DNA from: Paracoccus xiamenensis
Lineage (GTDB): Bacteria > Pseudomonadota > Alphaproteobacteria > Rhodobacterales > Rhodobacteraceae
Assembly (NCBI RefSeq): GCF_011308835.1
Contig: NZ_JAAOHY010000010.1
Location: forward strand, 1 to 64,000
Direction of reading: 5' to 3'
DNA: 64,000 nucleotides
Below are positions 16,596-26,097 of the stretch, one piece after another. A program made the translations under genes and the position numbers. Each line of letters starts with the position of its first letter. Positions within the stretch are counted from its first letter, which is position 1. Below the pieces are notes generated by a model, which saw nothing but the letters and a program-made list of their open reading frames with translations, had not been told where the DNA came from and searched no databases.

Positions 16596-19010
16596 ATGAC
16601 CGAACTTAATCATTCGCATCCCGTGCTGCCGCTTCGCGACATCGTCGCGTTCCCGCACATGGTCGTGCCGCTGTTCGTCGGTCGCGACAAATCTGTGCGG
16701 GCTCTTGAAGCGGTCATGGCCGAGGATCGTCCGATCCTGCTGGCGACCCAGAAGGATGCCGCGGTCGATGAACCGACCGCCGATGGCATCTATCGCATCG
16801 GTGTCCTGGCCAATGTGCTGCAACTGCTGAAGCTGCCCGACGGCACCGTCAAGGTGCTCGTCGAAGGTCAACGCCGCGTCGAAATCACCAGCTTCATCGA
16901 CAATCCCGACTATTTCGAAGCGGAGGCGACCCCGCTGATCGAAGAATCGGGCGATGCCGATACGGTGACCGCGCTGACCAATGCGGTGGCGGAAGAATTT
17001 GAAAGATACGTCAAGGTTCGCAAGAACATCCCGGACGAGGTCGTCTCGACCGTGGCGGAAACCACGGAAGCCGAACGGCTGGCCGATCTGGTCGCGGGTC
17101 ATCTTGGCATCGACATTGCCAAGAAGCAGGACCTGCTGGAAACGCTGGTGACGGCGGAACGGCTTGAAAAGGTTTACGGCCTGATGCAGGGCGAAATGTC
17201 CGTCCTTCAGGTCGAGAAGAAAATCAAGTCGCGCGTCAAGACCCAGATGGAGAAGACCCAGCGCGAGTACTATCTGAATGAGCAGATGAAGGCCATTCAG
17301 AAGGAACTGGGCGACGGCGAGGACGGCGGCAACGAGCTGGCCGAGCTGGAAGAAAAGATTGCCAATACCAAGTTCAGCAAGGAAGCCCGCGAAAAGGCTG
17401 AATCCGAACTGAAAAAGCTGAAGTCGATGTCGCCGATGTCGGCCGAAGCCACGGTCAGCCGCAACTATCTGGATTGGCTGCTGGCGCTGCCATGGGGCGT
17501 GAAATCGCGCACCAAGAAGGATCTGGGCAAGGCCGAACAGGTGCTGGACGCCGATCACTATGGTCTGGAAAAGGTCAAGGAACGGATCGTCGAATATCTG
17601 GCCGTGCAGGCGCGCAGCCAGAAGCTGAAAGGCCCGATCCTCAGCCTTGTCGGCCCTCCGGGCGTGGGTAAAACTTCGCTTGGCCGGTCGCTGGCGAAGG
17701 CCACGGGGCGCGAATTCATCCGTATCTCGCTGGGCGGGGTGCGCGACGAATCCGAAATCCGCGGCCACCGTCGGACCTATATCGGCTCGATGCCCGGCAA
17801 GATCATCCAGGCGCTGAAAAAGGCCAAGACCACGAACCCGCTGATCCTGCTCGATGAAATCGACAAGATGGGGCAGGATTTCCGTGGCGACCCGGCTTCG
17901 GCGATGCTGGAGGTTCTGGACCCCGAACAGAACTCGACCTTCGTCGACCACTATCTCGAGGTGGAATACGATCTGTCTGACGTGATGTTCGTGACCACGG
18001 CCAACAGCTATAACATGCCTGGGCCGCTGCTGGACCGGATGGAGATCATTCCGCTGGCCGGTTACACCGAGGATGAGAAGCGCGAGATCGCGCGCCGTCA
18101 CCTGCTGCCCAAGCAGGTCAAGGCGAACGGTCTTCGGAAGGGCGAATTCACCGTCTCGGACGAGGCGCTGGATCACGTCATCCGCTATTACACCCGCGAA
18201 GCCGGTGTCCGTTCGCTGGAACGCGAGATCGCCAAGCTGGCCCGCAAGGCCGTGACCGAGATCCTGAAGGGCAAGACCAAGACGGTCGAAGTCACGCCCG
18301 AAAAGGTCGAGGAATATCTGGGCGTGCGCCGGCACCGCTTCGGTCTGGCCGAAGCAGAGGATCAGGTCGGTGTCGTCACCGGGCTGGCCTGGACGCAGGT
18401 GGGCGGCGATCTGCTGCAGATCGAAGCGCTGAAGCTGCCGGGCAAGGGTCGCATGAAAACGACCGGGAAGCTGGGCGAGGTGATGAAGGAATCGATCGAC
18501 GCGGCATCGTCTTTCGTCCGCTCCATCGCGCCGGAACTGGGCATTAAGCCGCCGGAATTCGAACGTCGGGACATCCACGTTCACGTTCCCGAAGGTGCGA
18601 CGCCCAAGGATGGCCCTTCGGCCGGTCTGGCCATGGTGACCTCGGTCGTGTCGGTGATGACCGGCATCCCGGTCCGCAAGGACGTCGCCATGACCGGCGA
18701 GGTCACGCTGCGCGGCAACGCGCTGGCGATCGGCGGGCTGAAGGAAAAGCTGCTGGCGGCGCTGCGGGGCGGTATCAAAACCGTGCTGATCCCGGAAGAC
18801 AATGCCAAGGACCTGGTTGAGATCCCGGCCAACGTGAAGGAAGGGATGACCATCATCCCGGTTTCGAACGTGCGTGAGGTTCTGAAGCACGCGCTGGTGC
18901 GGATGCCCGAGCCGGTCGAGTGGGACGAGGCGGCCGAAGAAGCCGCCGAGGCCGCCCGTCAGGCCAAAGCCCGCAACGAGCAGGGTGGCGCTGCGCCGAC
19001 GGCGCACTGA
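16596..19010 (+). CDS. lon: ATP-dependent protease Lon
   Basis: Lon degrades misfolded and regulatory proteins in the cytoplasm as a homohexamer. The 804-residue protein has the N-terminal LON substrate domain ([20 protein letters not shown]), an AAA+ module with Walker [10 protein letters not shown] at ~353-361 and Walker [11 protein letters not shown], and the C-terminal Ser-Lys protease domain with Ser675 in PKDGPSAG and Lys718 in GGLKEK. The 43-residue Ser-Lys spacing equals that of E. coli S679/K722. GGAAG precedes the ATG. It is monocistronic with its own terminator. hspQ, which encodes a Lon specificity factor in enterobacteria, lies about 2.7 kb away. Confidence 0.97.
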   Translation: MTELNHSHPVLPLRDIVAFPHMVVPLFVGRDKSVRALEAVMAEDRPILLATQKDAAVDEPTADGIYRIGVLANVLQLLKLPDGTVKVLVEGQRRVEITSFIDNPDYFEAEATPLIEESGDADTVTALTNAVAEEFERYVKVRKNIPDEVVSTVAETTEAERLADLVAGHLGIDIAKKQDLLETLVTAERLEKVYGLMQGEMSVLQVEKKIKSRVKTQMEKTQREYYLNEQMKAIQKELGDGEDGGNELAELEEKIANTKFSKEAREKAESELKKLKSMSPMSAEATVSRNYLDWLLALPWGVKSRTKKDLGKAEQVLDADHYGLEKVKERIVEYLAVQARSQKLKGPILSLVGPPGVGKTSLGRSLAKATGREFIRISLGGVRDESEIRGHRRTYIGSMPGKIIQALKKAKTTNPLILLDEIDKMGQDFRGDPASAMLEVLDPEQNSTFVDHYLEVEYDLSDVMFVTTANSYNMPGPLLDRMEIIPLAGYTEDEKREIARRHLLPKQVKANGLRKGEFTVSDEALDHVIRYYTREAGVRSLEREIAKLARKAVTEILKGKTKTVEVTPEKVEEYLGVRRHRFGLAEAEDQVGVVTGLAWTQVGGDLLQIEALKLPGKGRMKTTGKLGEVMKESIDAASSFVRSIAPELGIKPPEFERRDIHVHVPEGATPKDGPSAGLAMVTSVVSVMTGIPVRKDVAMTGEVTLRGNALAIGGLKEKLLAALRGGIKTVLIPEDNAKDLVEIPANVKEGMTIIPVSNVREVLKHALVRMPEPVEWDEAAEEAAEAARQAKARNEQGGAAPTAH

Positions 19011-19031
19011 GCCACCAGCCATGAAATGACG

Positions 19032-19066
19032 AAAGGGCGTGGGGGGAAACCTCCGCGCCCTTTTTC
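19032..19066 (+). terminator. Terminator of lon
   Basis: AAAGGGCG and the matching CGCCCTTT form a GC-rich stem with partial G/C pairing inside, followed by TTTTT. It lies about 20 nt after the lon stop. Confidence 0.8.
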
Positions 19067-19155
19067 GTGTGCGACCGCCAGGCAGTCAGAGTGCAGTTCA
19101 ACCAGGCCGCAGCCGACATCGAGCCAGCCTGTCCGCAAAAAACAACGGTTCCCCC

Positions 19156-19184
19156 TTGCATGGGTTGGCGGGGGTCGCTATCTA
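19156..19184 (+). promoter_or_regulatory. Promoter of tRNA-Val
   Basis: TTGCAT (19156-19161) and TATCTA (19179-19184) are 17 nt apart; the tRNA begins 10 nt after the -10 box. Confidence 0.65.
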
Positions 19185-19193
19185 GCGCCGCAC

Positions 19194-19268
19194 GGGTGAT
19201 TAGCTCAGTGGTAGAGCGCTTCGTTCACATCGAAGATGTCAGCGGTTCAAATCCGTTATCACCCACCA
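19194..19268 (+). tRNA. trnV: tRNA-Val (CAC anticodon)
   Basis: A complete 75-nt cloverleaf. The acceptor stem is GGGTGAT/ATCACCC, the D arm TAGCTCAGTGG, and the anticodon stem CTTCG/CGAAG surrounds loop TTCACAT with anticodon CAC at 19226-19228. The T arm is GGTTCAAATCC. The discriminator is A and CCA is encoded. It reads GUG codons, which are common in this GC-rich genome. Confidence 0.97.
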
Positions 19269-19280
19269 GAATCTTGTATG

Positions 19281-19307
19281 ACCCCCGCGGCTTATGGCTG
19301 CGGGGGT
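19281..19307 (+). terminator. Hairpin after tRNA-Val
   Basis: ACCCCCGC (19281-19288) pairs with GCGGGGGT (19300-19307) 12 nt after the tRNA. The tail is only moderately T-rich. Confidence 0.5.
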
Positions 19308-19407
19308 TGTCGTTTGTGAATTGGCCATTGGCGCCGCGAATCTTGCCGTTGATGCGAAAGATGTCGCAATCGTGTCTGTAAGGCATCCACAATGCGCGGC
19401 TCGCCTT

Positions 19408-20526
19408 TTATCCCAGCTGATCCTTCAGCAAGTGCTTGACCGAGGCATCGAAGCTGTCCGCCTGGCCCGGCTGCGCTTGCTGTTCGGCCAGATAGGCATC
19501 GCGCTTGGTGACAAGTGCGGCCATCTCGGCCTCGGCCTTCTTGCGGGCCTCCAGTTGCGCCTCGACATGGGCCGCGCGTTCTGGCGCGGTCATTCCCTTC
19601 AGCGCGTCGTTCAGCTCGGCTTCGGGGATGGCCTCTAGCGCGACGTCGCCGTTGGAAATGTCGGCGACCAGATCGCTGCCGCCCGTCACCGCCTCGCGCC
19701 GTCCGCCCTTTTTGGCGTAGAAGCTGGAATTGTCTGCCCGCGCGGACGCCGAGGCCGTGGCCCGTTCCGCCACCTTGTCGCGCACGGCCGATTGTTCGGC
19801 GGCTGAACCATAGGGCAGGATCGTGGCGTCGATGCGGCCCTGAATCTGGATGATCTGGTCGTCATAAGGGGTCTGCACCTGCACCACCTGACCGCCATCC
19901 TGCGGGATCGGGTGATACTGGCCGCCGCCCAGCCGGGCCATTTCCTGCTAGTATTCGCGCGTTTCGGGGTCGTCGCCGGCCTGGATGGTGTTGACGATGA
20001 TCCCTTTCTTGCGGGCCTCGGCGATCACCTCGGAATAGCGCGGCGCACCGCGGTAATCCATGTGCGGCGGGGCGTCACCGACCAGGAAGATGATGCGGCG
20101 GGTATCCGCGCCCTCGATCCAGTCCTGACCGCGCACGGCGGCTTCCAGCGCCTCGTTCACCGATTCGGGGGTGTCCCCGCCGCCATCTGCGGTGAAGCGG
20201 CGCAGGTCCGAATACAGGCCCTGCAGGTCGTGGGTCATGTGATGAGGAAGCGTGACATAGTCGTCACCCCGGTCGCGATAGCCGATCAGCGCCATGCTGA
20301 TATCGGCGTCGGGATTGACGTCGAGCATGGTGTTGGTGATTGACCAGATCTTTTGCTTGGCGCCCTCGATCAGGTCCGCCATCGAGCCTGTCGTATCCAG
20401 CACGAAAGCAACCTGGATCTTTTGCTGCGGGCCTTGGTTCCCGGTTGCGGCTTCCGCAAGGGCGGCGCCGGGCAGGGCCAGAAGCACGGGTAGCAGCAGG
20501 GCCGTCGACGGGGGTAACATACGCAT
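19408..20526 (-). pseudogene. VWA-domain secreted protein interrupted by an in-frame amber codon
   Basis: One reading frame of 373 codons is cut by a TAG at 19948-19950. The first part (192 residues) has a signal peptide (LLLPVLLALPGAALA) and a von Willebrand A domain with the MIDAS-like DTTGSM at 44-49 and IIFLVGDAPPHMDY. The second part resumes at once, in frame, as QEMARLGGGQYHPIPQDGG, the usual continuation of this family, and runs to a Lys/Ala-rich end. The context REY-stop-QEMARLGG fits a single TGG-to-TAG change at a Trp codon. VWA proteins of this type are periplasmic and of poorly known function. It may be a true nonsense mutation, a read-through codon or a sequencing error; the protein is truncated if read normally. 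Confidence 0.8.
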
Positions 20527-20647
20527 CTCGTCCTCCTCACAAACTGCGGGAAGGATGACATGGCGGCGGAAATTCGCCTAGCGCCGCGGGGGCATCAGGG
20601 CAGGGTCTGGCGCGAATGTGACCCGCGCGTGATCGCGGCGAGAGCGA

Positions 20648-21691
20648 TCAGCAGCCGACATCGGCATAATCGTGGACGCGGCCCTGCCAGTCGCGGATGC
20701 GCCAATGGCCGGGGCCGTTTGGCGTGACCGAGCCGGAATCGAGCGGCACCTTTCCGAACCCGCCCGGCAGGTCCAGGACATAGCTGGGAATCGCCACGCC
20801 CGAGAGATGGCCGCGCAGCGCCGCCATGATGGCCAGCCCTTCGGCGATGGTGGTGCGGAAATGGCTGGTGCCGCGGGCGAGGTCGCAGTGGTGCAGATAA
20901 TAGGGCGTCACCCGCAGTGCCGTCAGGTCGCGAAACAGTTTGGCCAGCACTGCGGCATCGTCATTCACCCCGCGCAGCAGAACGCTTTGCGACAGAAGCG
21001 CGATGCCGGCATCGGCAAGGGTGCGGATGGCCTCGCGGGCCTCGGGCGTCAGTTCGTCGGGGTGGTTGGTGTGGATGACGACATAGACCGCCGCCCGGCG
21101 GCGCAGCAGCGGTGCCAGCGCGGCGATACGGTCGGGGGCGACCACGGGGACGCGGCTGTGCAGGCGGATCACGTCCAGATGCGGGATCGCGTCCAGCCGT
21201 GCCAGCACTGCGTCCAGACGGCGCGGCGACAGCGTCATCGGGTCGCCTCCGGTCAGGATGATCTCGCGCAGTGCCGGGGTGGCGGCGATGTGATCCAGTG
21301 CCGCGTTCAACTGATCGGGGGGCAGGGGGCCGGCGGCGCCGACGACCTCGCGCCGAAAGCAGAAGCGGCAATAGACATCGCAGGTCTGGGTGATGTGCAG
21401 GATCGCGCGGTCGGGATAGCGATGTGTCAGGCCGGGAACGGGGCTGTGGGCAGCGTCACCGATGGGATCGGCCAGCTCCTCGGGGCGGGTCAGCATCTCG
21501 CGCGGGTCGGGGACGAACTGGCGGGCGATGCCGGGGCCGTGCTGCTGCATCGCGGGTGTGACGCGGATGCGGAAGGTTTCGGCGACGCGGTCGAGTTCCG
21601 GCGCGTCCGTCGCATCGGCCAGACCGGCGCGCACCAGATCCCCGGCCGAGGTCAATGCCGTCGCGGGCAAGGCTTTGGGGGCACCGTCCAT
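20648..21691 (-). CDS. Lysine 2,3-aminomutase-like radical SAM enzyme (EpmB type)
   Basis: A 347-residue radical SAM protein of the KamA family. The [4Fe-4S] cluster motif is CxxxCxxC at Cys104, Cys108 and Cys111 (TCDVYCRFCFRR), followed by EIILTGGDPMTLS, which binds SAM. The length matches EpmB (about 342 in E. coli) rather than clostridial KamA (about 416), which has extra C-terminal cysteines that are not seen here. EpmB converts lysine to (R)-beta-lysine for modification of elongation factor P. Neither efp nor epmA is in the window, so the EF-P role is inferred. hspQ starts 26 nt upstream on the same strand and may share its transcript. Confidence 0.82.
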   Translation of the reverse strand: MDGAPKALPATALTSAGDLVRAGLADATDAPELDRVAETFRIRVTPAMQQHGPGIARQFVPDPREMLTRPEELADPIGDAAHSPVPGLTHRYPDRAILHITQTCDVYCRFCFRREVVGAAGPLPPDQLNAALDHIAATPALREIILTGGDPMTLSPRRLDAVLARLDAIPHLDVIRLHSRVPVVAPDRIAALAPLLRRRAAVYVVIHTNHPDELTPEAREAIRTLADAGIALLSQSVLLRGVNDDAAVLAKLFRDLTALRVTPYYLHHCDLARGTSHFRTTIAEGLAIMAALRGHLSGVAIPSYVLDLPGGFGKVPLDSGSVTPNGPGHWRIRDWQGRVHDYADVGC

Positions 21692-21717
21692 ATGGGGTTT
21701 CGCCGCGCCTTTGCGCG

Positions 21718-22044
21718 TCAGTTCAGCGCTGCCTGCAGCGCGTAATAGCCATCATTGAATTCGCCGAACTGGGCGATCAGTTCGGGATGTTCCACCGGTT
21801 CGCCGGAACTGTCCGCCACCAGGTTCTGTTCCGAGACATAGGCGACGTAATAGGTCGCCTCGGTTTCAGCATAGAGGTGGTAGAAGGGCTGGTCCTTTTT
21901 CGGGCGGCTGTCTTCGGGAATGGATTCGTACCATTCCTCGGAGTTGGAGAACTTCGGGTCGATATCGAAGATCACACCACGGAACGGATGCAGACGATGC
22001 CGCACCACCTGGCCGATCATGTATTTCGCCGTAATCGCTTCCAT
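21718..22044 (-). CDS. hspQ: Heat shock protein HspQ
   Basis: A 108-residue YccV-like protein. It has the signature YMIGQVVRHRLHPFRGVIFDIDP followed by QPFYHLYAE and YVAYVSEQNLV. In enterobacteria HspQ binds hemimethylated DNA in vitro and acts as a substrate and specificity enhancer of Lon protease. AGAGGG precedes the ATG. It is the first gene of a likely two-gene unit with the radical SAM enzyme; lon itself is about 2.7 kb away, across the VWA gene and tRNA-Val. Confidence 0.92.
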   Translation of the reverse strand: MEAITAKYMIGQVVRHRLHPFRGVIFDIDPKFSNSEEWYESIPEDSRPKKDQPFYHLYAETEATYYVAYVSEQNLVADSSGEPVEHPELIAQFGEFNDGYYALQAALN

Positions 22045-22149
22045 CAGACCCTCTGTCGAATTTCAGACTCTTACGCCTTCGACGCGAAGCTGTCTATGGA
22101 TAGGTCGCCAGATGACGCGATGATCACCAGGTTTTGCGTCCCGCCTGCA

Positions 22150-23460
22150 TCAGTCGGGCTGCGGGCGGGCTGTCATGACATCGGCGGTTTCTGCCCGCGC
22201 CTCGGATACGGTTTCCGCGGAATCTCCGGCCTCTACGATGTCGCGGGCCTCTTCTTCATCCTCATCTTCCAGCGCAGGCGGATCTTCGCCGGCCAGAAAG
22301 TTGCCGAATTTTTCCAGCCCAGGAATGTGGTCGGCCAAGACCTTCATCACCACCAGAATGGGCACCGCCACGACCATGCCCAAGACCGACCACAACCACG
22401 CCCAGAGCGCGACGGTCACGAAGACCACCACCGTGTTCAACTGTAACCTGCGCGAGACGAAATAGGGCGTGACCAGCTGCCCCTCCAGCGAGGTCAGCCC
22501 CAGATAGGTCGCCGCGACCATGAAGGGCGTATAAATATCGCTGAAGCTGATAAGCGCCACGACGAAGGACGCGGCCACCCCGGTTACCGCGCCCAGATAG
22601 GGAATGAAGTTCAGGATAAAGGCTGCCACGCCCCACAAAAGCGGCTGCGGCATGTCCCAGATCCACATCGCCAGCCCGACGCTGACCGCCAGCCCTGCAT
22701 TGATCAGCGTGATCGCACCCAGATAGGAACCCAGCGCCGCCTCGATCTCGCGCAGCGCCATATAGGCGGCGCGCTTTTCCTTCAGCGTGTCAAAACTCTG
22801 CACGACCTTCAGATACATAAGATCGCCGGACGCGATGAGGAAAAACAGCAAAAACAAAGTAAAGACGATCTGCCCCAGCACCGACGGCCCCGCCTCCATC
22901 ACCGTGCTCAGGGTCGAGGCCTGGTCTGTGTCCACCTCGACGCGAATCGAGGGCTCGCCTTCGGACTGGGCGATCACGTCCGAGGCGGCATCGGTTGCGG
23001 CCTGCGGGGCGGGGTCCGGATCTTCGTCGCCGCCGGTCATCTCCTCGATCTTGGCGGCGGCCTGCTCCAGCGGCTTGACGCTTTCGCGCAGGGTATCCAC
23101 CCGCTGTTCCAGCCGCACGGCGATCTGGTCACTGTCGTCGACAATATCGCTGAGTGGGCCAGAGATGAAATAGCCCAGTACCGCCACCAGCGCGACCAAC
23201 CCAAGCGTGACGATTGCCGCCGTCACCGTGGCGCCGACGCCCAGCCGATCCATCAGCCGCCGGAAGGGGACGAAGACGAAGAACAGCAATACGGCAAGCG
23301 AGACCGGCATCAGAAAGGCCGATGCCATGGTGACAAAATGGAACAGCAGGATCAGAAAGACCCCGACAATGGCCCAGCCGGGAACGGAGCGTACGCGTTT
23401 TTCGGGCCGGTTGGGGCTCGGGAAACGGTGCTGGGTCGTGTATTTCGGCTGAGGGGGCAT
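22150..23460 (-). CDS. AI-2E family transporter (PerM/YdiK-like permease)
   Basis: A 436-residue inner-membrane protein. Two N-terminal helix pairs (residues ~25-75 and ~80-110) come before a long cytoplasmic or periplasmic segment rich in Asp/Glu/Pro (about residues 115-185), then at least four more helices with the family run LINAGLAVSVGLAMWIWDMPQPLLWGVAAFILNFIPYLGA and a PYFVSRRLQLNTVVVF block. The family was named after TqsA, an autoinducer-2 exporter, but most members are of unknown substrate, and some are Na+/H+ antiporters. The C-terminus is acidic (EDEDEEEARDI). The gene is monocistronic. Confidence 0.9.
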   Translation of the reverse strand: MPPQPKYTTQHRFPSPNRPEKRVRSVPGWAIVGVFLILLFHFVTMASAFLMPVSLAVLLFFVFVPFRRLMDRLGVGATVTAAIVTLGLVALVAVLGYFISGPLSDIVDDSDQIAVRLEQRVDTLRESVKPLEQAAAKIEEMTGGDEDPDPAPQAATDAASDVIAQSEGEPSIRVEVDTDQASTLSTVMEAGPSVLGQIVFTLFLLFFLIASGDLMYLKVVQSFDTLKEKRAAYMALREIEAALGSYLGAITLINAGLAVSVGLAMWIWDMPQPLLWGVAAFILNFIPYLGAVTGVAASFVVALISFSDIYTPFMVAATYLGLTSLEGQLVTPYFVSRRLQLNTVVVFVTVALWAWLWSVLGMVVAVPILVVMKVLADHIPGLEKFGNFLAGEDPPALEDEDEEEARDIVEAGDSAETVSEARAETADVMTARPQPD

Positions 23461-23558
23461 CCGGAACTCCGCAGGGTTGTCCAGCCAGCCTAACGCAAAA
23501 CGCGACCCGGCGGGTTCCCGGATCGCGTCATAGTATTTGTTTGCCCGGGACTTGGCCG

Positions 23559-24785
23559 TCAGATCGGATGATCGCCCGAGGCGTCGATCACGCGCGTCGG
23601 CAGGCCCATTTCGCCCAGCAGTTCCAGGAAGGGGCGGGCAGGCAGGTCTTCGACATTGGCCATCCGCTTAACATCCCAGGTGCCGCGCGCGACCAGAATG
23701 GCAGCGGCAACCGGCGGTACGCCAGCGGTATAGCTGATGCCCTGGCTGCCCACTTCCTCGTAGGCTTCCTTGTGGTCGGCGACGTTATAGATGAACACTT
23801 CGCCCGGCTTGCCGTCGCGGCTGCCCTTGACCAGATCGCCGATGCAGGTCTTGCCGGTATAATCGGGCGCGAGGCTGGACGGGTCGGGCAGCACCGCCTT
23901 GACCAGTTTCAGCGGCACGACCTCTTGTCCCTCGGCGGTCTTGACCGGCTGTTCGGACAGCAGGCCCAGCGATTGCAGGACGGTAAAGACGTTGATGTAA
24001 TGCGCGCCGAAGCCCATCCAGAAGCGCACATCGGCGTCCTTGTAGCGGGCCGACAGGCTGTGCACCTCGTCATGGCCGGACAGATAGGCGGTCTGCTTGC
24101 CGACGACGGGCAGGTCCCATTCGCGGCCGACTTCGAACATCTTGTTCTCGGTCCATTTGCCGCCCTGCCAGGCATAGACGGTGCCGGTGAATTCGCGGAA
24201 ATTGATCTCGGGGTCGAAATTCGTCGCGAAATAGCGGCCATGGCTGCCGGCGTTGATGTCGACGATGTCGATGCTGTCGATCTTGTCGAAATATTCGTCC
24301 TCGGCCAGGCGCGCATAGGCGTTGACCACGCCCGGATCGAAGCCCGCGCCCAGAACGGCCGTCATCCCTGCCTTTTCCACCGCCTCGCGACGCTTCCATT
24401 CATAGTTTCCGTACCAGGGCGGCGTTTCGCAGACCTTGGCCGGATCTTCATGGATAGCCGTGTCGATATAGGCGCAGCCGGTGTCGATGCAGCCCTGCAG
24501 CACCGTCATGTTCACAAAGGCCGACCCCACATTGATGCAGATGCCCGCATCGATCTTGCGGATCAGATCAGCCACGGCGGCGCTGTCCATCGCATCGACC
24601 TGATGGCTGGCGAAGTCCATCTTGTGGCCCTTGTCGCGCAGCGATGCGATGATCGCATCGGCCTTGGACTGCGTGCGCGATGCGATATGCAGCGCGCCGA
24701 ATTCCTGGGCCCATTGCGCAAGCTTGTGCGCGGTGACCTGGGCGACGCCTCCGGCGCCGATGATGAGAACGTTTTTCTTCAACAT
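23559..24785 (-). CDS. Carboxynorspermidine/carboxyspermidine dehydrogenase
   Basis: A 408-residue enzyme of the saccharopine dehydrogenase family. The N-terminal Rossmann motif is VLIIGAGGVAQVTAHKLAQ, and GAGFDPGVVNAYA and IDIVDINAGSHGRYFATNFD are family blocks. It condenses a diamine (putrescine or diaminopropane) with aspartate semialdehyde and reduces the imine with NADPH, the first step of the alternative polyamine route. It lies 14 nt after the decarboxylase gene on the same strand, which completes the pathway. Whether spermidine or norspermidine is the product cannot be read from sequence. Confidence 0.93.
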   Translation of the reverse strand: MLKKNVLIIGAGGVAQVTAHKLAQWAQEFGALHIASRTQSKADAIIASLRDKGHKMDFASHQVDAMDSAAVADLIRKIDAGICINVGSAFVNMTVLQGCIDTGCAYIDTAIHEDPAKVCETPPWYGNYEWKRREAVEKAGMTAVLGAGFDPGVVNAYARLAEDEYFDKIDSIDIVDINAGSHGRYFATNFDPEINFREFTGTVYAWQGGKWTENKMFEVGREWDLPVVGKQTAYLSGHDEVHSLSARYKDADVRFWMGFGAHYINVFTVLQSLGLLSEQPVKTAEGQEVVPLKLVKAVLPDPSSLAPDYTGKTCIGDLVKGSRDGKPGEVFIYNVADHKEAYEEVGSQGISYTAGVPPVAAAILVARGTWDVKRMANVEDLPARPFLELLGEMGLPTRVIDASGDHPI

Positions 24786-24799
24786 TTCCCCCTTCGGAG

Positions 24800-25897
24800 T
24801 CAGGACAGGCTGTCCCGGTAGTCATCATAGGTAAATTCACGGACCGGGCGGATCGTTCCGTCCAGATCACGGATGGCGATGGCCGGCATATTCACACCGT
24901 TGAACCAGTTCTTCTTGACCATCGTATAGCCGGCAGCGTCAGCGATGCTGATGCGGTCGCCGACTTCCAGCGGCTGCTGGAATTGCGCATCGCCGAAGAT
25001 ATCCCCTGCGAGGCAGGTCTTTCCGGCGATCTGATAGGGATGACCGCCGGTTTGCGGCAGCTTTGCGGTTTCGCGATAGATCAGCAGATCGAGCATATGC
25101 GCCTCGATGCTGCTGTCGACCACGGCGATTTTCTTGCCGTTGTCGATGATGTCCAGCACGCTGACCTCCAATGTGGCGGTGCCGGTGATGCTGGCCTCGC
25201 CCGGTTCAAGGTAAACCTGCACGCCCAACCGGTCGCTGAAGGCCTTCAGCCGGTCGGCGAGGCGGTCCAGCGGATAGCCCTCGCCGGTGAAATGGATGCC
25301 TCCCCCCAGCGAAACCCAGTCGAGACGCTTAAGGAAGGGGCCGAAATCAGCCTCGATCCGGTCGAGCTGGCCCGAGAACAGGTCGAAGTCGCGATTCTCG
25401 CAATTGTAGTGGATCATGACCCCGTCGATCCGGCCTTCCGCGGCCTCCAGCCGGGCCATGTCCCATTCGCCAAGGCGAGAGAAGGGCCGCGCCGGGTCCG
25501 CCAGATCGAAGCCAGAGGTCGAGAAACGCGGGTTCAGCCGCAGCCCGCGGGCGATATGGTCGGCCTTGTCCGCGAAGCGGTCCAGCTGGGTCAGCGAATT
25601 GAAGATGATCTTGTCGGCATAGCCGATCGCCTCGTCGATCTCGTGATCGGCCCAGGCGACGGAGTAGGCATGGGTTTCCTTGCCGAATTTTTCGCGCCCC
25701 AGACGCAGTTCGAACAGGGAAGACGAGGTGGTGCCATCCATATAGTCGCGCATCTGGTCAAAGACCGACCAGGTGGCAAAACACTTCAGCGCCAGCAGCG
25801 CCTTGGCACCCGAGGCCTCGCGCAGGCGGGCCACGATTTCCATGTTCCGGCGCAGCGCCGACAGGTCCATCAGGTAATAGGGCGTCTGCAGAGTCAT
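24800..25897 (-). CDS. nspC: Carboxynorspermidine/carboxyspermidine decarboxylase
   Basis: A 365-residue PLP enzyme of the alanine racemase/ornithine decarboxylase fold. The PLP lysine is Lys38 in ALLALKCF, with SLGGGIHFTGEGYP and EPGEASITGTATL as cofactor phosphate-binding regions and GKTCLAGD carrying the active-site Cys of the partner subunit. It removes the carboxyl group from carboxy(nor)spermidine, giving (nor)spermidine. As the promoter-proximal gene of a two-gene operon with the dehydrogenase, it shows that this organism makes a triamine without SAM decarboxylase. Confidence 0.94.
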   Translation of the reverse strand: MTLQTPYYLMDLSALRRNMEIVARLREASGAKALLALKCFATWSVFDQMRDYMDGTTSSSLFELRLGREKFGKETHAYSVAWADHEIDEAIGYADKIIFNSLTQLDRFADKADHIARGLRLNPRFSTSGFDLADPARPFSRLGEWDMARLEAAEGRIDGVMIHYNCENRDFDLFSGQLDRIEADFGPFLKRLDWVSLGGGIHFTGEGYPLDRLADRLKAFSDRLGVQVYLEPGEASITGTATLEVSVLDIIDNGKKIAVVDSSIEAHMLDLLIYRETAKLPQTGGHPYQIAGKTCLAGDIFGDAQFQQPLEVGDRISIADAAGYTMVKKNWFNGVNMPAIAIRDLDGTIRPVREFTYDDYRDSLS

Positions 25898-26097
25898 CGC
25901 TTCCCCACGGTGATCGAGAGGGCTGCGATATATGCTGCCCTGCCTTGCTTCGCAAGGAAGCGCAGCCCGCTGTGGCAGCGAATGATGACAAGGCCGTGAC
26001 GAAACGCCCCGCGATGCGGTCCCGCGTTGGCCCTTGTTGCACCTTGCCAGCGATTGGCCCGGCGCGGTGTGGCGGCAGACCTGGCGGACGGGCGCGC

